64,000 bases of DNA, taken from Nemopilema nomurai. Its lineage: Eukaryota > Cnidaria > Scyphozoa > Rhizostomeae > Rhizostomatidae. The stretch is from NCBI GenBank assembly GCA_003864495.1, contig ML133420.1, positions 1,187,959-1,251,958 of the forward strand. Direction: 5' to 3'. Of the stretch, positions 1 through 56,970 are shown in pieces. The position numbers and the translations under genes were made by a program. How positions within the stretch are numbered: the first letter of the stretch is position 1; every line of letters begins with the position of its first letter. Below the pieces are notes generated by a model. It did not search any database, was not told the DNA's origin, and worked only from the letters and a program-made list of their open reading frames with translations.

Positions 1-229
1 TCAAACTAAAGGGGAATCGCCTTCAAAGCGCGAAAATTCCTCTCCTGGTTAATGGATTCAAATTTAATACCAGAATGAGATCAGGACTTATTGTATTTTT
101 GTACATAGCTAGACTGTCCACCTGGACCAATACGGGACGCGGGAAGTTCCTTGAAGCAAAAATTAATTGATAGATAAACTATGTAATATTTTCACTTGTT
201 TGTCTGTAGTATCTCTTTTCTGTAAATAG

Positions 230-727
230 GACGTAAAGAAAAATTTCAAGAAATACCAGAAGATGTTTGCAGTGGAGGATATTATGGAGGATACCGAAGC
301 CTCTAAGGTACGTTTGATCCATAGTTTGATCCATAGTTTGATCCTTTGTTTTGCTGACAATTTGTTTTGATCACCACTGAAATCTGTCATCAATCGTAGG
401 TCTAGAACGGACTCTTTTGAAGAGGATGCGGACATCGAGGAAGAGACATTTAATTTTTCATTAAAGAAGAAACCGAGATCATAGAAGAAGGCGAGTGATC
501 ATTGAAAACACAGCGATCAATTGAACAAGAAGAAAAGAAAATCACCGTGCAATGTGACCGGAGAAAAACGCGGATGGTAAGTGTGTTTATGATGTAGACC
601 TATTTCTACACTTTCTGGGCATGCATTTCATCCATCATTTGTACAATTACAACGGCAAACGTTAAAGACCTTACTGTCCGCTTCTGTTTACAGATAGCCA
701 ACGTTTCAAGAACATAAAACTATTTGC
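230..727 (+). other. Exon-like blocks upstream of a small coiled-coil ORF
   Basis: Three blocks have good splice borders: 230-307 (tag before, gtacgt after), 400-576 (tag before, gtaagt after) and 694-727 (tttacag before, gtaagt after). Block 230-307 is open in one frame, rich in Lys and Glu. Block 400-576 begins with an acidic frame (DSFEEDADIEEETFNF) that meets TAG and then TGA, and no frame is open throughout. Block 694-727 has one open frame that ends in phase with the next exon at 1029, joining straight into the 75-residue ORF. Most likely these are 5' untranslated or partly coding exons of that small gene, or remains of a decayed gene entering from the left. The product is not recognised. 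Confidence 0.3.
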
Positions 728-1029
728 GTAAGTATTGTCATTTCTTTTTAATTCATTCCTCCACAAATCCTCCAAGTCTCCACAAATTTTCAAATTAACA
801 ACTACCAGTTTTGTATAAATGAATTGAACAGTGAAATTTTAAGAGCAAGCCAAAGAACGAACGCAACCTTTTCAACCCGTGGACAATTTGTAATCCCTTC
901 AATTTCATTCCAATGTGAAATTGTAAAAGAAGTCAACCTGCACACATATACCGCACACCGCTTTTTTCCAATGTTGTAATTTAAAAATTTCGTACAATCA
1001 CTCAAAAGCTATATTTTCCTCCTAATAGA

Positions 1030-1257
1030 ATGGACGAGCAAACTTTGAAGAGGTTAGAAAAACTGGAGAAATATGCAGCAAAGACAAGCGCCGAATTGCT
1101 GCGCATACATAGGAAGCTAGAAGTCGCAGAATGCCGATTAATCGTCATTCAAAAAGAAATTGGGGATATTATTATGGACATTAAGAAGCAGACAAATATA
1201 AACAAAAGTTTACAAAACGATAAGATTGATGCAGATCTTTTGAATAACGAAGATTAA
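1030..1257 (+). CDS. Small 75-residue coiled-coil protein, unrecognised
   Basis: An ORF starts with ATG one base after a possible acceptor (cctcctaatag, ending 1028) and ends at TAA. The product is charged and helical: it opens MDEQTLKRLEKLEKYAAK and keeps a heptad-like spacing of Leu and Ile for about 55 residues, so a short coiled coil is likely. The tail is acidic (LLNNED). No signal peptide or membrane segment is visible. The frame is open upstream across a spliced junction with the 34-nt exon at 694-727, so the protein could be longer and this could be a last exon. I do not recognise the family. Chance ORF is possible, but composition and splice borders favour a real gene. Confidence 0.4.
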   Translation: MDEQTLKRLEKLEKYAAKTSAELLRIHRKLEVAECRLIVIQKEIGDIIMDIKKQTNINKSLQNDKIDADLLNNED

Positions 1258-2280
1258 AACACATGAAAATATCTAGAAAGCGTTCTCTTCTCCTACCTCT
1301 TGAAACTTTACAAATTGATTGAAGTTGCGTTCACCTATTACTTTCTTGTGAAATTAGCAAAAAGTTAAATTCTGATCATAGAATACGAACAAAATGTAAA
1401 AAGCAGCATTTAAGAAATAACGTCTGAACAACTCCACAGTTAAACATATCGCACCTTTGAAGCAAATCGAAACCAAAATAATTTAGAGCAACCTCTGGCA
1501 ACAACGACAAATACTAACAGAACGAAATATAAAAAACTATCAAAAAGACTTAAACAAGCACCAAAAATCAGCCTAGCGGAAAAAAGACCTGGATGTTTGG
1601 TTTGGTTTCAAATGATATCATTTCAGTTTAAATTGTAATTATCGAAACAATTGGAACGTGAATATAAGTAGACCAATAATTTGCTGAAACATACTTTGGT
1701 ACAACAGAAGACTAGCCCCCGAAACCCCGCTGCGCGGGCTAAACCCCTTCTGTGGAGCGGAATTGCCCCTTAAAACTACCCCATAAACAAAATAGACATG
1801 TCAGCCTCGGCAAGAATAGAGCCTCGCATCGAGAGCAAAAATGACGTAATGCATAGCCACGCACCGCACACTTGAAACGAAAAAATGACTCGCCTTCCCT
1901 ACTCGCACTCATGTGACAATCGCTAGGACGGGGTTCGCAAAAGATGAAGGGTTGAGGCTCCCCCGGGTTGTTTAATTTATTTTTGATGCAGTTAGGATCC
2001 CATCGTGTTTCTCTCCGGGAATTTCGCTCAATTTATTTCGCTCAATTTATTTCGCTTAATTTATTTCTCCCTCTGGTAAAAAACTATTTCCAAGCATTGA
2101 TAAAAATGTCAAAAATTTAAGAAGTTCTATTTTGTTGTGCATTTTAGCTGTGTTTTGATGTGAAACTTTGCTGTTTTTATGTCAAACATGCACAAAAACA
2201 ACACACAAATGACCACCAGAAAAGCTCCTCCCCCAGGGTTGCCATTTGGCTGTTTTGCCAGCAAGGCGTTCTGGCAACTG
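1258..2280. other. Intergenic region between the small ORF and ZZEF1
   Basis: No coding frame is supported. It holds a short GC-rich stretch near 1714-1750 that can fold (agccc pairs with gggct) and a 14-bp tandem repeat at about 2022-2065 (unit ttcgctcaatttat, three imperfect copies). Otherwise it is AT-rich single-copy-looking DNA. Confidence 0.5.
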
Positions 2281-2568
2281 GTTACCCTTACGTCACTGAT
2301 CACGTGACATAAAAGTGAAAAAGTTTGGACGTTCTCAAAATTTTGGGCAAAATTCTATACAAGTGTAAAGACAAAAATTACAATTATCTCAAGTTCCTCT
2401 TCCTCCAGTTTGGTCGAAGACACTGAAAAATCCAAAGGTTGGTGGGATAAAGATATGTTGTACGCATGCGCGGAACCAGGTCCAGTGAAAGATTTTGGAC
2501 CAAATATGGCGGACGACCTTAAAACGCGGAAAGGTTGAGTGAAAGCTAGGTTCGTAAAGACACATGTC
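2281..2568 (+). promoter_or_regulatory. Putative ZZEF1 promoter and 5' UTR
   Basis: Immediately upstream of the ZZEF1 start codon. Visible motifs are a CRE-type TTACGTCA at 2288-2295, a palindromic E-box context TCACGTGAC at 2300-2308, and a YY1-like aaatatggcggac near 2502. The stretch from about 2460 is less AT-rich than its surroundings. Motif matches are short, so function is inferred only from position. Confidence 0.35.
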
Positions 2569-47614
<45,046 letters not shown>

Positions 47615-49267
47615 TTCTTTGTATAATTATCAAATTGCAAGTTGGATCGAACTGATATTGCCTAATAATATAAGCGAGAACTGATGATTAATCACAGAGA
47701 ATTGCCTAGAAAATAAGAGTTCTCTTCACTGAACGCTTAAACAGCTAATAACAACAGCAACAGCATGCACTTGTGTTTGGTCAATTAATGCACTGTATGT
47801 TTATTACAGAAAACATCCAACCGTTCTCCTAAAGTTAAATTGTAATTGGAGACGCTTGTCTTTCTTAACAAATGGATGGTTCTTAGGCAGTTTTAACTCC
47901 TTTCGTATCATTTCAGATGTAGAATTAAATTCAACCACTGTTTCTTCTAGTTGATAGAGCGATCATCGAAGTTTGGATGATAGATATTATACGAATTATG
48001 TTTTGGTGGCGAGTTGACTAAATTAATTTTTATTTTACTGCCAGTGCGATGTTATAGACCATCTTGCCTTAGAATTCTAGATTTTAATTTTCAAGAAGTT
48101 TGCATAATGGAGTAACAGACTATCTCATCAAGACATTGCCTTTAGCAGTCGCGTTCTACTCGTTGTAAATGGACAGCTGATAAATGATATATTTTTCCCA
48201 ATTCAATGTGACTTAATATTCGATTTTTGGCATTGAGCGAAGCGTGTTATTGAACAATGTTTAGTTCTAGACTTTAACTCGAGTAACGATGATGGGTTTG
48301 TTTGAATTTGTACTTTAAACTTTATGCATTCAATTTTTCAAATCATTTTGTTTGGATTCGTAAACAGTTAAATAGAATGTTCATAATATGCCCAAGCATC
48401 TCCTTATCATTTTGCCTAATACCTTCGTTTGACAATGTCTTTAACCTTTGATATGACCAATGATATATTATGCATGTATTTACAAAAACATGCCATTACA
48501 GATTTATTGTATAATGAAACCCAGGGCAACCAATTCATCCTTGCAAAATGAAAAAATGAAGGAGTGAAACAGACTTTCTGAAAGTCCCATGGCAATGCCT
48601 ATTAAAACGCAAAGTTGTATTAATGGCACCAAATTCTGTGAAAAAATTATTTATCAAATTGATTCAAAACAAACACGGCAGGCTTTTAAAAAGGCAAAAT
48701 CTTGCTTGCTCTAGTAAATGTCAAACAGACAAATTGTTCTGTCTTTAGTGCCTCTAAGTAAGTCACACAATTATTACAGAACCTAACAAACTATTTGTAT
48801 TTAAAGAGCATAAAACAAGAAAAACAAAGTTAGTGCACAAAAAATCTATTCACCAACAGACAAAAATGTAACTACAAGTTGCCAACAGGATTAGATTGAT
48901 TCATATAACTTGAAAATGCAAAATGGTTAAAGAATAGGCCACTGCCATTTTTACATTTTCATTAAGGTTAGTGAAGTCAGTTGCCCTAAAATGCATCATT
49001 GAAATATGCACTGTCATTTTTCAAGTTTCAAATGACTTTATCATCTGAAGACCAGTCAAAAACCATTAGAAATAAGCTCAAGTCAAATTCATCAGTTTAC
49101 TTTACCAAGTGATAAACCTCTATGATGCATTAAAACATAAAGAGAAAGAAAGAAGGAATTCAAAAATGGCTTATAAACCTAGGGATATTATGAGCTCCAG
49201 GGCAACCTGATAAATATACAGTCTCTAAATGGTAAAATGAAAACATCCCAAAATGATCCTTGTCATA
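47615..49267. other. 3' intergenic region between converging ZZEF1 and KDELR
   Basis: No coding frame is supported. It should hold both 3' UTRs. A minus-strand AATAAA (plus tttatt, 48503-48508) lies about 760 nt beyond the KDELR stop and could be its polyadenylation signal. For ZZEF1 only an ATTAAA variant is visible (for example 48601-48606), so the two transcripts may come close or overlap. Confidence 0.4.
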
Positions 49268-52257
49268 CTATGCTGGCAACTTCAAGCCTTTTCCCTTGAT
49301 TACTGAAATTGAAAAAAAAGAAAATTGTAAAGCTTTTCAAAAATTTTAAAGAAAAAATCTATTGAACAACTAGAGTTGGAAAGCCAAATCCTCATTCAAT
49401 TAAACTTGTGTTTCAGTAAAAGCATTAACTATTCACATTTTCCAAGTTTTGAAAGCCCTGCCTTTAAGATTCCTGGGGTAAATGTCCTGGGTAAAGAGGC
49501 AATGCGAAGGCAAAAAATGTATTTGTGACTCTACTCTACATAAACACATGTTTGATGTATCCATTTGAAAACAAAGACAACTTCTCTAGTGACTTTTTCA
49601 AGCAATTTAAGTTACCTGAATCATTGTTTTATTGACTTATTGCTGTTTTGATCTAATCCAAGCACATTAATATTTGAAAAATGTTAAATAATGAGCAGTA
49701 TGTACCTTAACCCACCTTTGGTAATGTACAGATAGAAGAAGTCACAGTACAGAACCGTCTGCACACATCCAGCAACAATGGCAATGAGGTCAAAGAATCC
49801 CTCAAAGTGATAGCGATAAATCCAGTTCAAGATGTACAAGGCTCTGTAGGAACCAAGGGCAAACAAATAATGGCTGGTTATGCTTTCTGCTTCTCCGGTT
49901 TTTGAGATCATGAAAAGTTGGGGCAAGATTGCAACTGATTCCAAATAGATAGAAAATGTCCACAGGACCTACAACAAAAGTAAGGAATACCAACATCTTA
50001 AAATATTTTCATTCATAGTATCATATTTCACTGGAACCAAAATCAAGCATTAAAGCGTAATACTATTAAGAATCTTTTGTGATAAAGATCCACAGGGCCA
50101 GTGCCTTTCTTCTATATTTACCAAGCAGAATTAACATGCTAGAAAATGCAAATTGCATTTCTGAGCACTGCCTTATTTCTGGAACTTGCAGAAAACTTTT
50201 CAATTGAAAACCCTAACAAATAAACCATCAAAAGAAACAGGCTTTCGAAGAAGATAAAGCATGCAAGTCAGTTATGAACCTCTTAAATACAAAGAGTCCT
50301 TCCTGAAAGTCGAATAGAGTGCCCTTTCTATTTGAAGTTGTCTCTTCAAGGGTAAAGATGAAAATGAAAACTATGTTTAAGATTCTTTCTTTGTTGGCTT
50401 TTATAAAGTTCATGACAATTCAAGTCTTAACCCTTAATTAAATTTGAAATGAACACACTTTTGCAAATTAATGTACCATTTAGATCTATTTAGACATACC
50501 TCCATGGGTGTAAGCTCATGATTAACAAGAACAGCAAGACCAGCAACGGGAACAACGATGAACTCTACCCTGAATGTGTCATGGTTGCTATCATATGTAG
50601 CCTTAAACTTAGCATAGACAAGGTAGACTGTAGCCAAGGAGGTTACGATAAAAATGACTTTCATTGTGGTATTGTAGAGCGAGATGAATGAAGTAAACAG
50701 ATCAAGGTATCTCGTCAAGAAAACTAGAGAGAACATGATCTGACTTTTTCCTGATATTCCTGCAAAATAAGGTAATTAGGCATAAACATTTGTTGACACA
50801 ACACTGATACATCTAGTGTCTTATGAAATTAAGGTAAATATGTTATTATTGCAGAACTATTCTGAAATTAGACCTTGGATGGAAGAGAACTGAACTTTTC
50901 ATGACAAAAAGGCCTATAAACATTTGTATAATTTGGAATGTTAGACATATATAACAAGTAATAAAATAATATATTAAACATATATAAAATGTTGGAGTAT
51001 ATAATATATAAGTGTTATATATAATTACTGATAGTGGTTTTATCGAGCACTTACATTACAGTTACTATAACAAAGTTAAAGTATTATAATTTATAGATGA
51101 AAGTATTTTAGACTTGACTTCACCCCTAAATTACACACACATTTAACTACACATATTTACACTGATGGGCAGTAATTGTTAGATTACTCAGTTTATTTAC
51201 TTGAACTTTTCCCATCCAATCCTTATGCAAACAATCCATTTCTGGTACATCTCAATGTTTACAAATCTAACTCAAAACTTAAGGAGCTCTCTGGTTAAGA
51301 ACTTTTACCCTTTATTTTCCCAACTTTAGTCCAAACCTTTTTTAACAGTATCACTGAAAGGATATCATATCTCTAGGGTATCCTAGTATATTCAGCTTTG
51401 TACCCGCCCCCTTAACTACAGTGTCAGAGCCATAATGTGCCAATTGGCACATTCTATACTAGAGAGCAGCAAACATTCTATATTAGCATCTCATTAACAT
51501 TACAATGAACACTGGGGAAAATGCTGGATTCCATCCAAAATGTGTTAAAATCTGCAATTGACAGCAATCTAGGATAATACCTTGATTCTAATCTAAGTTG
51601 GTATATTAGTTTAAATATTGCAACATGTTTTAAAGGGATGATTAGGTATTTTCATAGCAATAAGTACGTTTGTCCTCTTTTCTATAGTTTGTTGGGCGAA
51701 TTTGGGCGTCAAAGGAGTTATAACTTTCACGACCACTAATCGTTAAAGCCAGCAAACCGTGTCATAGGCCGTTGAAAAGTCACTGATGAAAAATTTACCT
51801 TGAGTTTCACGCTATCAAATCATTGCAGTCATGTTGGAAAAGGGTTACATAGACTTAGATATCACGATCATAGTGCCCACGATTAGGGAACAGCGCGAGT
51901 TCGGGATCTTCAAAGGAAAAGACAGGGGTACTGCCTCGACCACAAAATTTACTGACAAAATAAAAAGGAAATAGACAACCCGACCTACCAAAAACAAACA
52001 CTTCAGACTTACAAATATACCCATATGCATACACTCAATATAAAAACTTCAAACCTTTTTTAAACACTAGAATTTGCTCAATAAGTAAAAAATGACAAAA
52101 TTTGAACAACATATGTGGCTCTTCCCCGCAGGGCCTAAATGAGCGTAGTGTTTAATGCTTTCTTACCGGCGCAGGATCGCGATTTCCATATCTTCCATAG
52201 CAATAAAAGGATTGCTAGAACGTGGGATAAATCCCCCGTTAACCTGAAAATGTTCAT
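49268..52257 (-). CDS. KDELR: KDEL receptor (ER lumen protein-retaining receptor)
   Basis: Four minus-strand exons: 52167-52257, 50500-50759, 49716-49968, 49268-49302; phases agree and give 212 residues plus stop, the family's exact length. The product is a seven-helix Golgi protein that binds C-terminal KDEL-type signals at low pH and returns ER chaperones in COPI vesicles. Key residues are present at their usual numbers: Arg5, His12 (pH sensor), Arg47 and Asp50 in TRYLD, Glu117, Tyr158, Arg169 and Asp193 in YCDFF. The tail KGKGLKLPA keeps the lysines needed for COPI retrieval. The start is the ATG at 52257 ([12 protein letters not shown]); the frame is open for 70 residues upstream by chance. 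A small last exon encodes only the tail. Confidence 0.97.
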
Positions 52258-52340
52258 CGCTGGTCCCTGTCTAGAGAAGTTCAACCGAAGCAATTCCCTT
52301 CCCAGCGAACTACAAAGGTACGACCAACACAACCGTGGGC

Positions 52341-52460
52341 TCTCTATGCGCCACGTCGGCAAACCCGCATGCGCACCTCCGAGATCGAAAACGAGGCTGC
52401 AATAAGACACGTTTTCAGACAAAACTAAAGGCCTTCCCCAACACGTGGGGACTGGCTCGC
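52341..52460 (-). promoter_or_regulatory. KDELR proximal promoter with UPR-like ACGTG elements
   Basis: On the minus strand, about 95 bp upstream of the start codon, is gccgacgtggcg (52349-52360), which differs from the UPRE core TGACGTGG by one base. A second ACGTG core (ccccacgtgt, 52441-52450) lies about 185 bp upstream. KDEL receptor genes are unfolded-protein-response targets in other animals, so these are candidates for XBP1 or ATF6 binding. No complete CCAAT-N9-CCACG element is seen. Confidence 0.35.
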
Positions 52461-53050
52461 TTGACACCTAACCTCGGGACCATAGCACCCCAAACCTCAT
52501 TAACAAGTGTGCGAATCGTGTTATCCCCAAAATTTCAGAAGATTTCTCCATGTCCTAGAATATTCACCTTGTAGATCGGTTTTTTATAGATGTGGCTATG
52601 AATAAACTCTATAATCACTCGCAAACGAAAACAGGAAGTTTTTCACTGAATAAAATACTACACCTGCTCAAATACAGCCATATCAACTAGCAAATACAGG
52701 GTGGTAAGACCGGTGAATTTTTAATTGAAATTTTTTTGCCTGTTTATCAACAGAGTTATCTGCATCGAATCTTGTCAATCTTAGTATTGCTGCTTTCCTT
52801 TTTATGAAGATGTGCATTTTATTTGGCGGCAGAATTATTAACTATTATTAACGAAGCGGAATTATTAAGGAACTACTCTCATTAAGCAAATTTTGTAAAC
52901 TCAAGCTTGGGCCTAAAATGATTCTAAAACCATCTGTTACAGCAAATTTTGACAGATAGAAGTCTCGAGAAATTTATTATTTAGTTTGTTATCATACTTC
53001 CTGCCCTTTTAATACATCAATTTCTAAGCACTCGGCAAAACAGTTTTCCT

Positions 53051-53359
53051 ATGGCACAGAAAGGCAGCAAAAACAAGAAATCATCTCAAGGAGAGACGCA
53101 GGTCAGATAAAGTGTTTATAGCTTTGATCGTACAACCAAAATTAACCCAGGTCAAACTCTGGGTTCAAAGAATCAAGCTTTAACCAGATCCAAGTTTACT
53201 AATCTAGGGCAAAGCGGGACAAGTGATTTATGCGCATGCGCAAATATACAGGATCACACAAAGTTCCTTTAATAGACTATGGTTCAAAATGGCTCGCAGT
53301 AACTTGCATCAAAATGTTTTGTATTCGCTTATGCCTTGCAGACAGACTCTTCTTTTTAA
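53051..53359 (+). CDS. Possible two-exon 22-residue ORF, unrecognised
   Basis: ATG at 53051 opens MAQKGSKNKKSSQGETQ, ending at a cag/gtcaga donor (53101). A good acceptor (atgccttgcag, ending 53341) joins in phase to TDSSF and stop TAA (53357-53359). The peptide is basic then polar and matches no family I know. It could be a 5' exon of a longer transcript or chance. It lies in the divergent KDELR/SLC26A11 spacer, on the SLC26A11 strand. Confidence 0.2.
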
Positions 53360-53401
53360 ACGTATTGTGATTGCTTTGCACTTTCAAGAAGTATAAAAGC
53401 A

Positions 53402-53632
53402 ATGAGAGTCAACAACAACTATACCAAAGATGACGTCAATTCGGCTCCAGTGCTCTTCTCTATCGACACAAAACATGGCCTTTCTCAGTGCCATCCTCCT
53501 TTGGCAAAATGGGGTCACTTTGAAATTCAAGCAAGTTTGACCCTTATTTTTCTGACCGCATCCATAATGGCTCTCGTATGTTTTTCTTGGTCGGTTGAGA
53601 ATTCTGTGAATTTCTTCACTCCTCTTTGTTGA
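53402..53632 (+). CDS. Possible 76-residue ORF with one membrane segment
   Basis: Starts MRVNNNYTKDDVNSAPVLF and has one hydrophobic stretch, LTLIFLTASIMALVCF, near residues 46-61. A TATA-like agtataaaag sits directly before the ATG, too close to serve this ORF. Codon pattern gives no strong support and I do not recognise a family; it may be chance. Confidence 0.18.
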   Translation: MRVNNNYTKDDVNSAPVLFSIDTKHGLSQCHPPLAKWGHFEIQASLTLIFLTASIMALVCFSWSVENSVNFFTPLC

Positions 53633-54099
53633 CCAAGTCTACTCGTGATAGCTTCTTTTGAATCGCTCTTTTCTTTAAATGAACTAAAACTGTATCATTC
53701 AATGACAGTGGTGGTGAATATATTGAATTCTCATCATAATTTTGCCGAAGTAAAGAAGTTTTTGTTAGAATTAGGATACAAGTCTTTCTTGCCCTTTGTG
53801 TAAATTGTTCAAGTTAACTTCTTCTATATATCAGCGCCAATTCCCTTTTGTTTAATATAGTACTTAGTATATTCTTGTAACATAGCCGGTGATTTGTATT
53901 TGAGAGGAAGTTGGAATATCTGAATATTGTTAATTGAAAGGGCCTAGTAAAGGCAGCCAACTCAAATATTTTGATAATAAAATCATAATCATGGCCCTAC
54001 TAAGCAAAATAGATAACACAATATTTGACTTCCTCTTTTTACTTATAAACTTCATGACATGACCTTAAAATATTTTGTCCTACAAAGATGTCGGGAGAG

Positions 54100-54446
54100 G
54101 GCATGGCTTTGTATAAATTTACAAGTTATGTCATCGGAGCAAAAGAGCATCGTCCCCTTGGTTACTCTAATGTCCCCTGACTCCCTGTGTCTGAATCACA
54201 TGACTCATGCGTCTGACAGCCATTTTGGATAGGTTGTTTTTCCATTGCATGTTCGTCGTTTTGTGAGAAAGTTTACAGCACTTGTGGGATGCAGGTGAAT
54301 TTGAAAGTTGAGAGGCAAAAGTTTTTGCAGAATTACTCAATGGCTTACTGATAAACAAGAACGGGTAGTCCAATAGGAATTTTGTAACTTGCAGAAACAT
54401 TGGCCTATGCAGCTGCGCTAGAGCACCTAGCTTGGCACTCATCAAA
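54100..54446 (+). promoter_or_regulatory. Putative SLC26A11 promoter and 5' UTR
   Basis: Upstream of the transporter ATG. It contains a perfect AP-1-type palindrome atgactcat (54200-54208) and, about 15 bp on, gccattttggat, a YY1-like site in reverse orientation. An upstream non-coding exon cannot be excluded. Confidence 0.3.
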
Positions 54447-56970
54447 ATGCAAACCAGCCGACTATATCTTGGTGAAACCACAAAAAGTATAAATTCTGAT
54501 AAGCCCGATACGTTTTTCAGATGCAAAGTTCTTCCCGTTTTAAACAAGTACCTTCCAATCACAAAATGGCTACCAGAGTACAGATTGCGCTATCTCATCT
54601 CTGATTTCATCGCTGGCACGACTGTTGGTTTGATGGTAATTCCTCAGGCATTGGCCTATGCATCTCTCGCTGGACTCCAGAATCAGTATGGACTTTACTC
54701 CAGCTTCATGGGTTGCTACATCTACTTTTTTCTCGGTACATCAAAAGACCTCACAATAGGCCCAACCGCAATTTTGTCTCTGATGGTCAACTTGTACGGG
54801 AATCCAAATAATCCGCCCTATACTGTGACGTTTACTTTCTACGTCGGCGTCATTTTGTTACTCATGGGTTTGCTCCATCTTGGATTTTTGGTGAAAATGA
54901 TCTCAACGCCAGTGATCAGTGCTTTTACGTCGGCTGCAGCCATTGTCATTGCAACCAGCCAGGTCAAAGATATACTAGGGCTGCATGATATTCCCAGGGA
55001 CTTCTTCTGGAGCATAGTTGCTATGGCCAAAAAGATAACATTGGTCAAACCATGGGATATACTGTTTGGTGCTACATGTATGCTTGTGTTAGTCTTGCTA
55101 AAGCTACTATTGAAATTGGACTTCATAAAGAACCAACAAAGTGACACTGCTTCAGTTTGTCAACTGGTATTAAGGAAAATTATATGGTTTCTTGGAACAG
55201 CTAGAAATGCCATTGTTGTTTTCCTGTCTATAATGGTTGGCTACACACTCTGTATAAAAAAGCTCGAAGATGCTCTGACATTGTCGGACGACATTGATTT
55301 TGGACTTCCTGACTTTGAAGTAAGTTTGGCATTTTGGATGTGATGGATTTAGCTTTTTTGTTTTTATGATGCCTGTTTTCTTTTCTACAGTGAGCCACAA
55401 TATGAATTAGCTTGACTCTGTTGTGCTTTTTAATGACCAAAGCTGTAAAACATATCTTATTGCCATGCCATTAAACACTTAATATATGTATGACCACGCC
55501 ATGAGTAGAATTATTAAATCACGATACTACTGATATTGATATTGACATTCACTGCCTTACAAAGCAGTTTTCAAAAGTTCATGAAATTTTATGCACATAT
55601 ATAAATAGCAGTCCATTACTTTAGTTACAAATTTTTAGCTTTACATACTAAAATCAAGATGTGAATTTTACTCAGCATGTGCTTTTTTCAGGCACCATAT
55701 TTTACAATTGAAGATGGGAACAAAACGGCATCAGTTGGAGATGTGCTGAATACATATGGAAGTGGACTGGCAGTTGTCCCCCTAATTGCTTTCCTAGAAA
55801 GCATTGCTATTGGGAAAGCATTCAGTCGAATTAATGGATACAAGATAATACCTACTCAGGAACTTATTGCTCTTGGAGTGGCAAATATCATGAGCTCATT
55901 TGTTTCATCATTTCCAGTGACCGGTAGCTTTTCAAGAACGGCTGTGAATTCACAAAGTGGAGCAAAAACACCCGCTGCAGGTTTCATTGCTTTTTACATT
56001 TTATTCTATTTGTTTTTTCATTTTCCTTTTTACCTCCTGAGTAAATTCATAGAAATTACACCTTAAATTATGGGCTTTTTGTAAATTTATGAAAAATAGT
56101 GCAAAATTGTTTGGAATCATAAATCTCCAATCAGTAGATGAACTTATTTTGTCATCTCATATTACTTCAAAAATCTCACCATTCACCACTTCAAATAGCT
56201 TACCATAAAAGATAAATTTCATATGCTGTTCAGATATTGAACTCTGTTCTATAGCTCAGAACACTATGTGTTTTTTCTTCTCAAGACATCTAGAAGAAGG
56301 TTAGCTAATCTACTATTTTGTACCAAACTACATTTTAAAGTTCTATTTTTGTGTTACAGGGGTTTTTACTGGAACTGTGGTGGTTTTGGCAATTCGGTAC
56401 CTTACTCCAGCATTCCAATACATCCCTAGAGCTTGCCTTGGTTCCATTATTATACTTGCAGTTCTGCCAATGGTTGATTACAAGATTGTTAAAAAGATTT
56501 GGAGCATTAAGAAGCTTGACATGCTGCCTTTAGTATGTACCTTTGTGGTTTGCTTTTATTCCCTGGAGATTGGTCTTATTATTGGTGTGGGGATCTCACT
56601 CATAATCATACTCTACCCATTGGTATTTCCAAGAATAGAACTGGATGAAAAAGAAATCACTATCCTGAAAGTCAACAATGGTATTTCTTTCTGTGGTGTT
56701 GAATATCTTACAGACAACATTGAAAACTTGGTAAAGTCTCCGGAAAAGCCAATTATGATCCTTTTGGATTTTTCAGGCGTCACTGAAATGGACTTTACTG
56801 TGATAAATGAGCTGGCTGCTGTCTTTCTTGAAACAAAATTTTCAGGAATAGAAATTTATGTAACCAATCTCAGGCTTCATGTACGGCAATTGTTTTTACA
56901 AGCTGAGCTCCAAGATTATATCGCACGAAATTCCGTAGAGGTAGACAATGAGCGTGCCTCATTAATCTAG
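54447..56970 (+). CDS. SLC26A11: SLC26A11-type sulfate/anion transporter
   Basis: Exons: 54447-55319, 55692-55980, 56360-56970 (stop TAG); phases agree, 590 residues against about 606 in human SLC26A11. SLC26 proteins carry sulfate, chloride or related anions; A11 was described as a sodium-independent sulfate carrier, with chloride transport also reported. The transport domain starts near residue 50 (SDFIAGTTVGLMVIPQALAY) and has the SulP hallmarks NQYGLYSSFMGC, TSKDLTIGPTA and SFSRTAVNSQSGAKTP, the conserved anion-site region. Several long hydrophobic helices follow. The C-terminal STAS domain covers about residues 485-575 (MILLDFSGVTEMDFTVINEL). Closeness to A11 rather than other members rests on FLGTS-DLT-GPTA and GSGLAVVPLIAFLESIA. 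Start is the first ATG; no in-frame ATG lies upstream in this exon. Confidence 0.94.

Noticed and set aside
52258..52467. 70-residue N-terminal extension of the KDEL receptor
   Set aside because: The family starts at MN-FRLTGD, and an extension would bury the first helix and Arg5 position; the upstream frame is open by chance.
54167..54562. 131-residue minus-strand ORF
   Set aside because: Overlaps the SLC26A11 first exon and promoter; no recognisable domain.
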